A stretch of DNA of 64,000 nt from Megachile rotundata (GCF_050947335.1 NC_134995.1:9586501-9650500); one strand, 5' to 3'; shown: positions 12,011 to 22,899, counted from the first letter of the stretch. The notes: generated by a model not told the origin, from the letters alone. Made by a program: numbers and translations.

Positions 12011-12600
12011 TTAAGTTTTCAAGTTTGCGAATTTTCAAATTTTCATATTTTCTGGTTTGTAGGTTTTCAAATTTTCTAGTCTGCAAATTTTCAAGTTTTC
12101 TAGTTTTCAATTTTTCAATTTTTCAATTTTTCAATTTTTCAATTTTTCAATTTTTCAATTTTTCAATTCTTCAATTTTCCCATTTCCCAATTTTCCAATT
12201 TTCCAATTTTCTAGTTTACAATATTTCAATTTTTCAATTCTTCAATATTCCCATTTTCCCATTTTCCACTTTTCCAATTTTCTACTTTACAAATTTTCAA
12301 TTCTGCAATTTTATCATTTTCCAATTTTCCAATTTTCTAGTTTACAATTTTTCAATTTTTCAATTTTTCAATTTTTCAATTTTTCCATTTTTCAATTCTT
12401 CAATTTTCCCATTTCCCAACTTTCTGATTTCCCAATTTTCTAGTTTACAATTTTTCAATTTTTCCATTTTTCAATTCTTCAATTTTCCCACTTCCCAACT
12501 TTCTGATTTTCCAATTTTCTAGTTTACAATTTTTCAATTTTCCCATTTTCCAATTTTTTATTTTTTGTCAAATTTCTAAATTTCTAAATTACAAGGCTTG
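12011..12600. repeat. 8-bp minisatellite (TTTTTCAA / TTTTCCAA)
   Basis: A run of pure TTTTTCAA octamers near 12110-12170 is followed by mixed TTTTCCAA, TTTTCTAG and TTCCCATT units. A segment of about 100 bp (TTTCTAGTTTACAATTTTTC onward) recurs at about 12208, 12332, 12438 and 12517. The open frame (Phe/Ile/Ser repeats) is an artefact. Confidence 0.97.
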
Positions 12601-13195
12601 TCACTAACTGTACAGGAAGGTCAAAAGGTTCAATTAGGTCATCGAAGATCTCGTCTCGAAACGCAGGGCAAACACTGCCCTAAGAATTCAAGACATAGCA
12701 CCAACTGCATAGGGTGTCATTCCTCACAAATCCACTAATAAAAATTATAATAGTAAAATACTTATGAAAACATAAGAGCGTCGGGCAATAAAAGAGCTGA
12801 ACCGCAGGGCAAAGGCGGGCAAGCTAAGGCAAAGAAGTTCGAGCTGTTGTCCGTGGCATTGTGCGTCCGGTGGCTGTGGAGCTGGCATTTCTTGCTTAGA
12901 GCATCCAGCATGCAGGAGTGCTTCTTGGAGGCCGCTCGGTTCTCCTTCCTGCTCGCGCGATGCTCGCACCTGCCAACTAACTAGTCGAACCTGATTAAAC
13001 TCTGCCCTGTGTGTCGTATGACATGCCCCCTGCGCCCCTGTGCCCTAACCTTCACCACCTCCACCTACCACTTCCCGTTACCCCCTTCCTACGACCTCCT
13101 CTGCTCTCCTTCCTCTTCGTTTCCATCCTCCTCCTCGGACTATCTTTTCTTGCCTTCCTTCTCCTTTCCGTCACGAGCTCCCTTTTTCTCCCGAC
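12601..13195. other. Unique stretch ending in a long pyrimidine tract
   Basis: From 12601 to 13000 the DNA is unique and moderately GC-rich. From about 13040 to 13190 it is almost uninterrupted C/T. This tract lies just upstream of the candidate exon at 13219 and could be its polypyrimidine tract, although it is much longer than needed. Open frames across the tract are compositional. Confidence 0.4.
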
Positions 13196-13363
13196 ATGCT
13201 CCGCTTCGAGCCGTGCAGGGAGAAGAGCTACAGGATCACCGATACCATATCCGACATGCTCGCGATCTTTCTCGCCGACGCGACTACGAACGATATACTA
13301 TTCGTTACAGATGCCTACACCGAGATTAGCTATACCTTTGCTGTGAGGGTATACTTACTTTGA
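13196..13363 (+). CDS. Candidate exon, N-terminus of adenylate-forming enzyme
   Basis: A 55-codon frame starts at ATG 13196 and has mostly G/C third positions, unlike the AT-rich surroundings. Its body reads ITDTISDMLAIFL, then NDILFVTDAYTEISYTFA. The hydrophobic-D-x-x-T-x-x-x-[ST]-[YF] pattern resembles the start of 4CL/luciferase-type or aminoadipate-type AMP-binding enzymes, which adenylate carboxylic acids before thioester formation. A long pyrimidine tract precedes a possible acceptor (GTGCAG|G, exon from 13219), and a possible donor T|GTGAGG follows at 13343, just after the Tyr-Thr-Phe-Ala motif. No downstream ATP-binding motif was found, so either the rest lies in distant exons or the resemblance is chance. 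Confidence 0.3.
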   Translation: MLRFEPCREKSYRITDTISDMLAIFLADATTNDILFVTDAYTEISYTFAVRVYLL

Positions 13364-13399
13364 GTCGACACTTTTACGCTCGTTCGGAGCTGGGACTTA

Positions 13400-13890
13400 T
13401 GGGTAGTTTGAGAGATTTGGGTGGAGGTTTTTTAGGTGACGGGAAGGTGGGAGGATTGGTTTTAGAATTTTAGAGAATTAACGCTTTGGAGTCGGTAGTT
13501 TTGGTGTAGGGAGATGGCAAGGGGGTATTTCTGGGTGGGACTTATACTTCTAGGACTTCTGGAACTTCTGGGACTTTTGGGACTTCTGAGATTCTTAGGA
13601 CTACTGGGACTTCTAGGATTTCTGGGACCTCTAGGTCTTCACGCTAGGGCCACATTAGGACTTCTAGGACTTCTGGAACTTCTGGGACTTCTAGGAATTC
13701 TAGGATTTCCAGGATCTTACGCTAGGACGACATTAGAACTTCTAGGACTTCTGGAACTTCTGGGACTTCTAGGAGTTCTAGGACTTCTAGGACTTCCAGG
13801 ACCTCAAGTTAGGACCACATTAGGACTTCTAGGAGTTCCAGGAGTTCTAGGAGTTCTATGACTTCTAGGACCTCACATTAGGACCACATC
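13400..13890. repeat. 9-bp minisatellite (GGACTTCTA) with higher-order units
   Basis: GGACTTCTA/GGACTTCTG units form blocks separated by an ACATTAGnACTTCT junction at about 13652, 13730, 13817 and 13875. A frame from ATG 13514 reads Gly-Leu-Leu triplets, superficially collagen-like, simply because 9 bp is three codons. It is not called a gene. Confidence 0.95.
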
Positions 13891-14870
13891 AGTACTACGA
13901 AAAGTCTATAAAGATTTGTGATAGGTTTGCTAGAAAATAAGGTGTCAGGTACAGCTATGGATCTGATGATCTGAAAGAATTAACTTGAAGATTAATTTGT
14001 GCTGTCTGCTATTTTTGTTGTAGGAAGATGACTACTCATAACTTTCTTGTCCAAATATTGATAATATTTGATGTTGATCTATATTGAACTAATATGAACA
14101 ATTTGAAATAAATATCATTCACCTAAATGTATTATAAACATACAATTGACGCTTGCAATTTATTAATTGCACGTTTAATTGCTATGAGAACTGCATGTAG
14201 AGTCGTAAGTTCAGACAGACGCTAACGTAAACAAACAAGATGGCCGCCAAACCTGGCGACGCTACGCCATTACTCAATCGCTACAATTAATCAAAAAAAT
14301 GCATCAAACTTGACCAGAAGACTTGCTATCGAAATGATCGACATCCAATAATGTTTCGTTACAATAATTAACACTAAACTTTAAATAACGTTAAACTGAA
14401 ATATGTTTGTAGACGTTTTTGCGAACGATTTGAAGAACGATCGAATATAATTGCGGTGTCAGCGGAAGAGAAGAGAAATACTAGTAGCGGTTGCAGAAAT
14501 CAGCGAGTCCCTCGGTAAACGTTAAAACGTGACTCTGGCTGGCTGGGTCAGAAATTCTGCCAATCCTCGACGTCCGTTTCGACTAATTCGATTAGACGAT
14601 TAACCGCGTGCCGCGTTCGGTTCAGTTTGATTAGACCCGTCCCAAACGCGATGTATGTCGTAACGAACTCGTCGACGCAGTGCACGATGTATAAATGAAA
14701 ATTACGCAAATGCGTCGGCAGAGTTTATCGAAGCTTTCGATGGTAATTTCTAAGACATCTTTCTGTGTTGGTTCAACTGAACAATTATAACTATTTGACA
14801 ATTATATAACAACGTTTGTTATTATTGCTTTTTGGACATAATCGGGTTATTGGGTTTTTGGTTATTGTAT
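13891..14870. other. Unique stretch, no gene recognised
   Basis: Ordinary AT-rich DNA with a GC-richer patch at 14440-14740. No recognisable exon, RNA gene or element. Confidence 0.5.
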
Positions 14871-16030
14871 ATTTGGAGAAATTGTTAAAATTTTCAAAAT
14901 TAAAAATTTCAAAATTCAACGATCCACATTTCCCTAGACTCAAAATTCCAAATTTCCTACGCCTCAAAATTAAAAAATTCAAGGGTTCAAATTTCCCTAG
15001 CCTCAAAATTAAAAAATTTAAGGTTCCAAATTTCCCTAGCCTCAAAATTCCAAATTTCCTACGCTTCAAAATTCAAAAATTCAATAGTCCAAATTTCCCT
15101 AGTCCCAAAACTCCCTAGACCCATAATTCCAAGGTTCTTATATCTAAAAATTCCAAAACTCAACGAGCCAAATTTCCCTAGTTCCAAAATTGCAAAATTC
15201 CTACGTCTCAAAATTCAAAATTCAAAGGACCAAATCTCCCTAGTCCCAAAATTAACAATTCCAAAATTCAAGGGTTCCAATCTTCCTAGTCCTAAAATTG
15301 AAAATTCCAAAATTCAAGGGTTCCAATCTTCCTAGTCCCAAAATTAAAAATTCCAAAATTCAAGGGTTCCACTCTCCCTAGTCCCAAATTTAAAAATTCC
15401 AAAATTCAAGGGTTCCACTCTCCCTAGTTCCAAAATTGAAAATTCCAAAATTCAAGAGTTCCAATCTCCCTAGTCCCAAAATTCCAAATTCCAAAATTTA
15501 GAGGTTCCAATCTCCCTAGTCCCAAAATAAAAAATTCCAAAATTCAAGGGTTCCAATCTCCCTAGTCCCAAAATTGAAAATTCCAAAATTCAAGGGTTCC
15601 ATTCTCCCTAGTCCCAAATTTAAAAATTCCAAAATTCAAGGGTTCCACTCTCCCCAGTTCCAAAATTGAAAATTCCAAAATTCAAGAGTTCCAATCTCCC
15701 TAGTCCCAAAATTCCAAATTCCAAAATTTAGAGGTTCCAATCTCCCTAGTCCTAAAATCAAAAATTCCAAAATTCAAGAGTTCCAATCTCTCTAGTCCCA
15801 AAATTCCAAATTCCAAAATTTAGAGGTTCCAATCTCCCGAGTTCCAAAATTAAAAATTCCAAAACTCCTCCATTCCAAATCTCCCAAGTCCCAAAATTCA
15901 AATCTCCAACATTCCAAAATCCCCACCTCCCAATACTAAATCTCCAACATCCCAAATCTCATGCAATCCACCCCCCAAAATTCTTTAACCTAACCTCAAA
16001 AATACCAAAACCCCCAAATTCTAACCTCAA
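14871..16030. repeat. C-rich minisatellite with 46-bp higher-order unit
   Basis: The basic motif is CCAAAATTCAAGGGTTCCAA followed by TCTCCCTAGTCCCAAAATT, repeating at about 46 bp from 15240 to 15840. The ends are more degenerate, and 15850-16030 decays to CCCAAATCTCC. A larger segment (about 15300-15480) appears duplicated at about 15540-15730. Confidence 0.95.
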
Positions 16031-16794
16031 ATCAACACAACACCATCACAAAAAACATCCCAAAAGCGAACTAAATCAAAAAGAGAACAAAAAGAGAACA
16101 AAAAGAAAAGAAGTAAATGTTAAAATAAAAATATCGAACATTCGATAAGAGCGTGTGTAATTATTTTAATTACACCCGAGCGTGTTATTTTTCCAGGTAC
16201 CGTAGCTCAGCAAACTCTGGAATTCTCTGCTTGCACACTCTGTTCATTGTTGCTAGCAGATGCTGCTGCAGGCGACATTTTACTCGGAAATGAGAGAGAA
16301 TGAAAAAGTTCCCTCACGAGAGTACTTCTTCCCTTTTGCTGTAACAGTGTCGAATGCATACAACGCAGTCCTCGATGAACCGTGGGACTCGGTCACAGTT
16401 AGAACATTGTTGCTGCACCTTGCACAGAGATGCAAAAAAGCATTCGTACCGTCCGGGAAAAAAAGCATTAACATACGCATTCTTAATGTATTCAATTCTA
16501 CTTTGCACAGAATGCGTTTCGAACACGCTGTGCAAGTTCCTGCCGGCATAAGTAATTTATGCCAATGTATGTAATTATTACGCTTTACGTGGAAATTGAA
16601 TTATGAAAAGTTCCTTTCCTTTCTTGCTTCCGGGATGCAGTTACTGTAACTTCTTTTATTCGTATGCTAAGACGGGTTAATATTGTTAATTTATGTGCTG
16701 AAGAATTTCGGTTTCTTTGGGGAGATTTAGGTTAGGTATTTATGGTAATTTCATTTGACTGGAATGGGTTAGGTTAGGTTGGGTTGGGGAGATT
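16031..16794. other. Unique stretch with overlapping frames and a TTAGG tract
   Basis: At 16150-16575 overlapping frames exist on both strands (longest 104 codons, plus), none with a recognised domain. At 16763-16785 the tract GGGTTAGGTTAGGTTGGG is a short TTAGG-like run, the arthropod telomere motif, but far too short to be a telomere. Confidence 0.45.
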
Positions 16795-17700
16795 TAGATT
16801 AGGTAGTGAGTTCCATTCATTCAAATTTCCAAGAATTCTAAAATTCCACTCACTCAACTTTCCAAAAATTCTAAAATTCCACTCATTAAAATTTCCAAAA
16901 ATTCTAAAATTTCACACACTCAAATTTCCAACAATTCTAAAATTCCACTCACTCAAATTTCCAAGAATTCTAAAATTCCACCCACTCAAATTTTCAAGAA
17001 TTCTAAAATTCCACTCACTCAAATTTCCAAGAATTCTAAAATTCCATTCACTCAAATTTCCAAGAATTCTAAAATTCCATTCACTCAAATTTCCAAAAAG
17101 TCTAAAATTCCACTCACTCAAATTTCCAAAAATTCTAAAATTCCACTCACTCCAATTTCCAAAAATTCTAAAATTCCAATAACTCAAATTTCCAAAAACT
17201 CTAAGTTTCCACTCGCTCAAATTTCCAAAAATTCTAAAATTCCACTTACTCAAATTTCCAAAAATTCTAAAATTCCACTTACTCAAATTTTTAAACTCTA
17301 AAATTCCACTCCTCAAAATTTCCTAATCTCTAAAATTTCAAAGCTTGAGAGCTCTAAAATTCCAAAGTCCCACTCCCCAAAACTTGCAAAACCTTAAATT
17401 TCCTAATTTCTAAAATTCTAAACCTCCAACCTGCAAAATTTCACAATTCCACTTTCTCAAATTTTTAAAATCTCTAAAATTTGGAAATTCCAAAATTCCA
17501 CTCCCTGAAACCCCCAAAACCCCTAAAATTAAATTTTCCTAAATTTCAAGCACCCCAAAATTCAGCACTCTCAAAAAACCCCAAAGTTCCAAAATTCCTT
17601 CCCAAAATAAAAAGACAAAAAATCTCCCAAATCCTAAAATCCCAAAATTCCAAAATTGCACTCAAAATATTTGTCAAACACCATAAAATAGAAGAACCAT
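16795..17700. repeat. 33-bp minisatellite decaying into C-rich DNA
   Basis: About fifteen 33-bp units contain TCTAAAATTCCACTCACTC and AAATTTCCAAGAAT. Since 33 is a multiple of 3, both strands stay open for about 130 codons (Phe-His-Ser-Leu-Lys repeats). Beyond 17330 the units degrade into irregular CTAAAATTCC sequence. Confidence 0.97.
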
Positions 17701-18708
17701 AATAAAAGAAGAATAAACGAGAGAACGAACAAAATGTAACGAGATAATTGCGAGAAGAATTAATCGAGTTAACGAAAGTTGACTGAACGCTGAAACCGGA
17801 AGAGAAAACTGCTAGTTGGCTTATCGGTCCCCCTCGAATCTAATTAATTAAGTGCCGTTCTTAATTAATTTAATTTCGATGGTGCTGTTCGTCCTGAAAA
17901 TTAGTAGGAATTATACAAGCAGCGCCGCATGGCATAAAATCGTCGAACTAATGATTTACCTACGGGAACTTGTTGCGCATTTCGTGAGATGGCGCATCGT
18001 GGCACTTGTTAAACAAACATACGGTTAATCATTCTTGTACTGATTTATACACTTTGCTATTAAATCATGGTTTACGTACAGTATTGTGCAAAATTGCTGT
18101 TCTTTCAAATTTAGGAATAGCAAATTTTATTTATTTTATTAATAATTCTTTTAATTTTAGAGTTTGTCACTTTTAAAATGTTGAAGTGTGTGGTTTTTGT
18201 AGTTTATGGTTTAGACATTTTTGTTGGACTATATTCATTATTTAAAATAATATTTTTTCATATGTTTTTTGATGACATTTGACATTTTTTATTTTAAGTC
18301 TGATCAGAAATATATAATTATCCTATAATTATTAATCAATGATTTTTTAACAGAAAACATTAAGTTTGCTACAAAATTAAATAGCAATGAGACTAATAAT
18401 TATCAAACCATCTGAAAAACCAACTAAAACTTAAAAAAGGTTAAGCAATTTTGTAAAAAATTATGAAGCAGCCACTCATGTTTTTAAAAATTAAAAACAG
18501 TTAAAAAATTAAAATGTTGAGCATTAAACTACTAAATTAAATTTTCTAAGAATTGAAAGACAGTTATATATATTTTACTCTGACGTTCAAATTTATTCTT
18601 GTAATCTGTACAAGCGTTTCCGACATCCTTTTGTCTCCTCAACTTCAGTTAATTCAGTAAAACCCAGAAATTCACAGTTAATAAATCATTAGTAATGATA
18701 AGATAAGA
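17701..18708. other. AT-rich unique stretch, no gene recognised
   Basis: Strongly AT-rich DNA (18100-18640 especially). The missing first exon of the gene at 19855 could lie here or further upstream, but none could be recognised. Confidence 0.4.
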
Positions 18709-18822
18709 ATGTTTGAAGCGGAGTACGTTATACCATGTGTTCGCATGCGAGCGGGCGAAGAAAGCATTCGCAGAGCGGCTAAGAAGTACCCTATAGTAAG
18801 AAAAATAGTGCACCTAACCTAA
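18709..18822 (+). other. Short frame with pipsqueak-like helix-turn-helix flavour
   Basis: From ATG 18709 the frame runs 37 codons to TAA 18820-18822. Residues 12-29 read RMRAGEESIRRAAKKYPI, reminiscent of the first helices of Psq/CENP-B-type DNA-binding domains (G-x-x-S-I-x-x-A-A-K-K-Y). A GTAAGA donor-like site follows the ATA codon at 18795, so it might be a first exon or a remnant of a pogo/Tigger-type transposase. The resemblance is short and may be chance. Confidence 0.15.
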
Positions 18823-18869
18823 ATTGTTAAGTTTCATACAAAATTTATAGAAAGATGTGATAGTATGAT

Positions 18870-19745
18870 ATAGAGATTGGTGCTCGTGTACTACTATAAA
18901 TTAGAGTTCGGTCTATGTGTAATAGTATAAATTAGAGTTCGGTCTATGTGTAATAGTATAAATTAGAGTTCGGTCCACGTGTACCACTATAAATTAGAGT
19001 TCGGTCTATCTGTAATAGTATAAATTAGAGTTCGGTCTATGTGTAATAGTATAAATTAGAGTTCGGTCCACGAGTAATACTATAAAATAGAGTTCGGTCC
19101 ACGTATACTACTATAAATTAGAGTTCGGTCCACGTGTACTACTATAAATTAGAGTTCGGTCCACGTGTACTACTATAAATTAGAGTTTGGTCCTCGTGTA
19201 CTACTATAAATTAGAGTTCGGTCCACGTGTACTACTATAAATTAGAGTTCGGTCCACGTGTAATACTATAAAATAGAGTTCCATCCACGTGTAATACTAT
19301 AAATTAGTGTATAGTCCACGGGTACTACTATAAAATACAGTTCGGTCCACGTGTACTACTATAAAATAGAGTTCGGTTCACGTGTAATACTATAAAATAG
19401 AGTTCGGTCCACGTATACTACTATAAATTAGAGTTCGGTCCACGTGTACTACTATAAAATAGAGTTCGGTCGACGTGTACTACTATAAATTAGAGTTCGG
19501 TCCACGTGTACTACTATAAAATAGACTTCGGTCCACGTGTACTACTACAAATTAGAGTTCGGTCCTCGCATACTACTATAAATTAGAGTTCGGTCCACGT
19601 GTACTACTATAAAATATACTTCGGTCCACACATAATACTATAAAATATACTTCGCTCCACATCTAATACTATAAAATATAATTCGCTCCACACATAATAC
19701 TATAAAATAGACTTCGGTCCCCATGTAGCTCTATAAAACAGACCT
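18870..19745. repeat. 31-bp satellite, about 28 copies
   Basis: Units of 31 bp carry ACTATAAATTAGAGTTCGGT then CCACGTGTACT. Left-hand copies carry CTATGTGTAATAGT variants and right-hand copies (19600-19740) carry AAATATACTTCG variants, so divergence is positional. Most units hold a CACGTG E-box-like palindrome. The array ends about 110 bp before the CFAP90-like exon. Confidence 0.97.
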
Positions 19746-19854
19746 TGATCCAACCGGCCCCCGTCCCCGGAAATTAAGAAAGTTAAACGATTCCGAAAGC
19801 CCCTCCACAATATAACATTGGCCCAGCTACTTTGTTACCAAGATCGATTTTCAG

Positions 19855-20190
19855 TTAGAGCCGTTCGCCCCCCGTCACGTGATCACGTACTTCAACAATA
19901 ACAAAGAGGATAGCAGAAAATCGGCGTACGAGCGTCTTCACAAGCACGATTTCGATCCGCGGAAGCCAAGATGCGATCGCACTAAGCCCAGCCTTTTCTG
20001 GCTGGAGATCTCTGAGGAGAACAAAGGTCACAAGGTCCCGATGACTACTAATCTCTGGTACGGTCGACCGAACAGGCTCCAAGTCGACGTCCCCGAGAAG
20101 AAATTCAATCGATCGAGCAGAATGGCAGAGTTCTACAGCCGGAAACTCCTCCTAATCGATGAGGACGAACGGAAAGTCGTGGTCTGTTAG
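19855..20190 (+). CDS. CFAP90/C5orf49-like ciliary protein, terminal exon
   Basis: The exon encodes 111 residues ending at TAG 20188-20190. It has no suitable ATG and opens right after an acceptor (GATTTTCAG|TTAGAG), so it is taken as the last exon. Residues 8-30 (HVITYF, then AYERLHKHD) and 68-97 (WYGRPN, then AEFYSRK) match the order and spacing of the DUF4541 family (human CFAP90/C5orf49), whose hallmark is a basic LH-x-D segment, S/W-VYGR-x-N, and a final DFYRK-like motif. Family members are small microtubule-associated proteins of motile cilia axonemes; in an insect, a role in sperm flagella is the natural inference. The N-terminal exon was not found. Coding GC is higher than the flanks. 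The family call rests on remembered motifs, not a search. Confidence 0.6.
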   Translation, partial: LEPFAPRHVITYFNNNKEDSRKSAYERLHKHDFDPRKPRCDRTKPSLFWLEISEENKGHKVPMTTNLWYGRPNRLQVDVPEKKFNRSSRMAEFYSRKLLLIDEDERKVVVC

Positions 20191-20329
20191 GCAAGTTTCC
20201 ATGGCTTCTTCGAGATCGATCGGAACCTTCCTTTCTTTTAGCGAATCAAATAATGCCGGAAGCTTTAGAGTTGCTCAGAGTTCGCCTCTGAATGAAGCAT
20301 AAATTATTGTAATTTTATGGCAACCGTTC

Positions 20330-20720
20330 GTCTAATGTATATGAAAAAATTGTATTGGACAGATTGTTCAATGTACGTATATAAAAAATAAACACAATAA
20401 TAATCACTTTATTCAATATGCTTGAGAATGTTGTTTAAATACTTTGTACAATATATATAAAAAAATTGTATAAATCCTTCATTCAATATTTGCAAAAAAA
20501 TTTGTTAAACAGTTTGTTCAATACACATATATAAAAAAGTCTATTAAACACTTTATTCAATACATGTGAAAATGTCTGTTAAATACTTTGTTCAACATAT
20601 ATAAAAAAATTGTCTAAATACTTCATTCAACACTTACAAAAAAATTTGTTAATCAGTTTCTTGAACATTTTCAAAAAAATTTGTCAAACAGTTAGTTCAA
20701 CATTTACACAAAATTCTACG
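20330..20720. repeat. AT-rich repeat of about 36-bp units
   Basis: About ten degenerate units with TTCAATA(C/T), ATATATAAAAAAATTG and TTGTTAAAC(A/C)(G/C)TTT recur at spacings of roughly 34-43 bp. It starts within the likely 3-prime UTR of the CFAP90-like gene. Confidence 0.8.
20387..20392 (+). terminator. Possible polyadenylation signal AATAAA
   Basis: AATAAA lies about 197 bp after the stop of the CFAP90-like exon, a plausible 3-prime UTR length. It sits inside the start of an AT-rich repeat, where such hexamers arise easily. Confidence 0.35.
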
Positions 20721-21309
20721 ACAAACAAGCATGCAGCCTAAATCCAACCAGCCCTCCATGGAACCTAACCTCAAAAAATTGCAACAATGTCACAACATCA
20801 ACAATAAATGAGCAAAGGCAAGTTCATTGTACAAAAACGACAATAGAAAGGTATCGATGAATTGATCGTAAGTATATTGCACACCCTTTGAAGGGAGTGT
20901 GTTCTCGGTTACGTAAAGTCACCGAGATTCGTATCGATACTTTCTGTGCGGGCTTTGAGTTTCGATGCCTTGCACGAGAGAAGGCAACTTACTGCAGCGT
21001 GATGCGGAAATATATACCGTGCATGCATCCGTGTATATAGCCGGCTCTTTTCATGGTGTTTCCATCCTCGTATTCGGAAGTAGCAATCCCGGTATCAACC
21101 ACCGTTCAGTGGCTGGATATAGCGGCCCTACCGAATCAAATTCCAGGGAATACGGTCAACTCTGCGAGTATCTTCCGAGGATAGGGATGATATCGTTCGT
21201 GGGATTCGCGGGAAATATTTTATCTTTCGCTTTCGAGATTTTTGAGGTATGGTGAGAATAATGGGGGAATTAGATTGTGTAGAATTTTATTTGAGTGTTT
21301 TCCAAGTGA
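20721..21309. other. Unique stretch with an unassigned 97-codon frame
   Basis: A frame from ATG 20965 to TGA at 21253-21255 is the longest here. It lacks a recognisable domain, signal peptide or splice context and is not called a gene. The surroundings are unique, GC-moderate DNA. Confidence 0.4.
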
Positions 21310-21640
21310 TGCTTTCAAGATTTTCTGAGACAAAAGTGTCTATTGAGGAAAAAATAATAGTATGATATAGGTGAAATGAATGTGGAGTTCAAATTGTTAT
21401 TTGGGTATTTAATAAGCAAGTTGAGTGACGCTTTCAAGATTTTCAAAGACAAAAATGTTTACCGAGAAGAAAATAATAGTACGATATAGGTGAAATGAAT
21501 GTGGAGTTCAAATTGTTATTTGGGTATTTAATAAGCAAGTTGAGTGACGCTTTCAAGATTTTCAAAGACAAAAATGTTTACCGAGAAGAAAATAATAGTA
21601 TGATATAGGTGAAATAGGTCTATTATTTAAATTGTTATTA
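21310..21640. repeat. 119-bp tandem repeat, about three copies
   Basis: GATATAGGTGAAATGAATG occurs at 21364 and 21483 and a diverging form at 21602, exactly 119 bp apart. The interior (GACGCTTTCAAGATTTTCAAAG) also occurs in an older form at about 21310. The last copy breaks down after GATATAGGTGAAAT. Confidence 0.95.
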
Positions 21641-21659
21641 AGACGTTTAATAAACTGAC

Positions 21660-21890
21660 GGATTTGTACTTGTGAGTCCGTATGCGCAAGCGCGATTGCG
21701 CGTCCGTGTGCGCATGCGTGATTGCGCTCTCGCGTCTGCGCATGCGTAATCCTCGCGCTCCGATTGATCCGTGTTTTTCCTTAATAGTTCAAAAACGAAG
21801 CTTCAAACTCCATTTTCGCAAAGGGAAATGTTATTCAAAATCACGTCAGCTACCCCCCTTTCTAGACTACTTCTGAAACATCCTGTATTT
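21660..21890. mobile_element. Half copy of the foldback element seen at 47.61-48.54 kb
   Basis: The segment GTGTTTTTCCTTAATAGTTC, AAAACGAAGCTTC, CGCAAAGGGAAATGTTATTC and GTCAGCTACCCC matches the right arm of the larger element, and it ends with a similar ATCCTGTAT tip. The preceding CG-rich part (CTCGCGTCTGCGCATGCGTAATCCTCGCGCTC) is shared with the internal part of that element. The opposite arm is absent, so this is a truncated copy. Confidence 0.75.
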
Positions 21891-22279
21891 ATAAATATTA
21901 CTACAGGAAGTATAAAATAAAAATAAAGATAGTTTATTATATCATCACATTCACAATTAAGTTTCTAAATGCCCGTACCATTATTAAGGTATTATTTAGC
22001 ATCGTTTGTTAACGCATAAAGCAATTTTGAAGGCCGTAAATAAAACGTACCCGATCGCATGGATCAATTGCGATTTAATCGGCGCGTTAATTTAAACGAG
22101 CCGGGATTATTTTTTTTACGAGCGGCGAGTAGCCTGATTAAAATCTGTGTGCACTGGAAATTATTGCAGAACGTTGCGGTGAAAATTCGATCAGCAATAA
22201 TTACGACGGCGTGTACATACATACATCGAGCAGTATTATAGCCTACGGAACAGCGGTTAATCGAATTATATACCTTTGG
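21891..22279. other. Unique stretch, no gene recognised
   Basis: AT-rich DNA with short frames on both strands (22059-22327). No domain was recognised. Confidence 0.4.
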
Positions 22280-22388
22280 CAACGTAAAGTAACGAAGCCG
22301 AAAGGGGTATCTAGAGTGTGACCTCATTAATACATTCCTCCCCGATTCTAAGAAGTTTAGCGCATCTTGAGAAAGCGAATGAATTTCA
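22280..22388. repeat. Duplicated flank, copy 1
   Basis: The sequence CGAAAGGGGTAT, AGTGTGACCTCATTAATAC, then AGAAGTT and AGCGAATGAATTTCA recurs in diverged form at 23716-23840 in the same orientation. The block TGTGACCTCATTAATAC is identical in both. The intervening DNA carries a pyrimidine octamer array. Confidence 0.75.
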
Positions 22389-22899
22389 CTCGAATGCGTT
22401 TCTATAGATCGAAATTTTCGACTAAAAATATTTATTGGCTCAGAAATTTAAATATTAGGGAATTCATATTTTACATGTCGAACAACGTATTGCGTTTAAT
22501 TTTTGCGTTTGCGATGCATCAGTTTGATTAGAAAAGTACTCGGTTTGCGGCTCGATGTTTGCTTAAAGAAGTTAATTCATCCGGGAAACGAGGCCGTCGA
22601 TGGCTCGATTTTTTTCGTTTTCACGTGAAACTACTCGCAGTTGACACAATGTTTGTGTAAACCGGGCCAGTCGATCGTTCTCGTCCACACTGTTCGATAG
22701 ATCAGGTAAATACCAGCTCATGCACGTAATAATTTTTCACCTTGTACAACCCTTCTGTTAAGACGATCTTTTATCAAGTTATACTTTCGGGCTTTTCTCT
22801 TCACTCGCACGCGATATGAGAACCGAACACTTCGTCATTTTAATGCGGGGGGACATGAAGACGTCATGGCTGAATTTTTTGAGTTTGAGAGCATTTAGA
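22389..22899. other. Unique stretch, no gene recognised
   Basis: AT-rich DNA between the duplicated flank and the octamer array. No recognisable feature. Confidence 0.4.

Noticed and set aside
12745..12969. Minus-strand 74-codon frame rich in Gln/Glu/Leu
   Set aside because: Begins at GTG, no homologous domain recognised; no splice support.
16760..16790. TTAGG-like tract suggesting a telomere
   Set aside because: Only two to three units, interior to unique DNA; a similar short tract occurs near 61335.
20965..21255. 97-codon ATG-started frame
   Set aside because: No recognisable family, signal peptide or codon bias; left unassigned.
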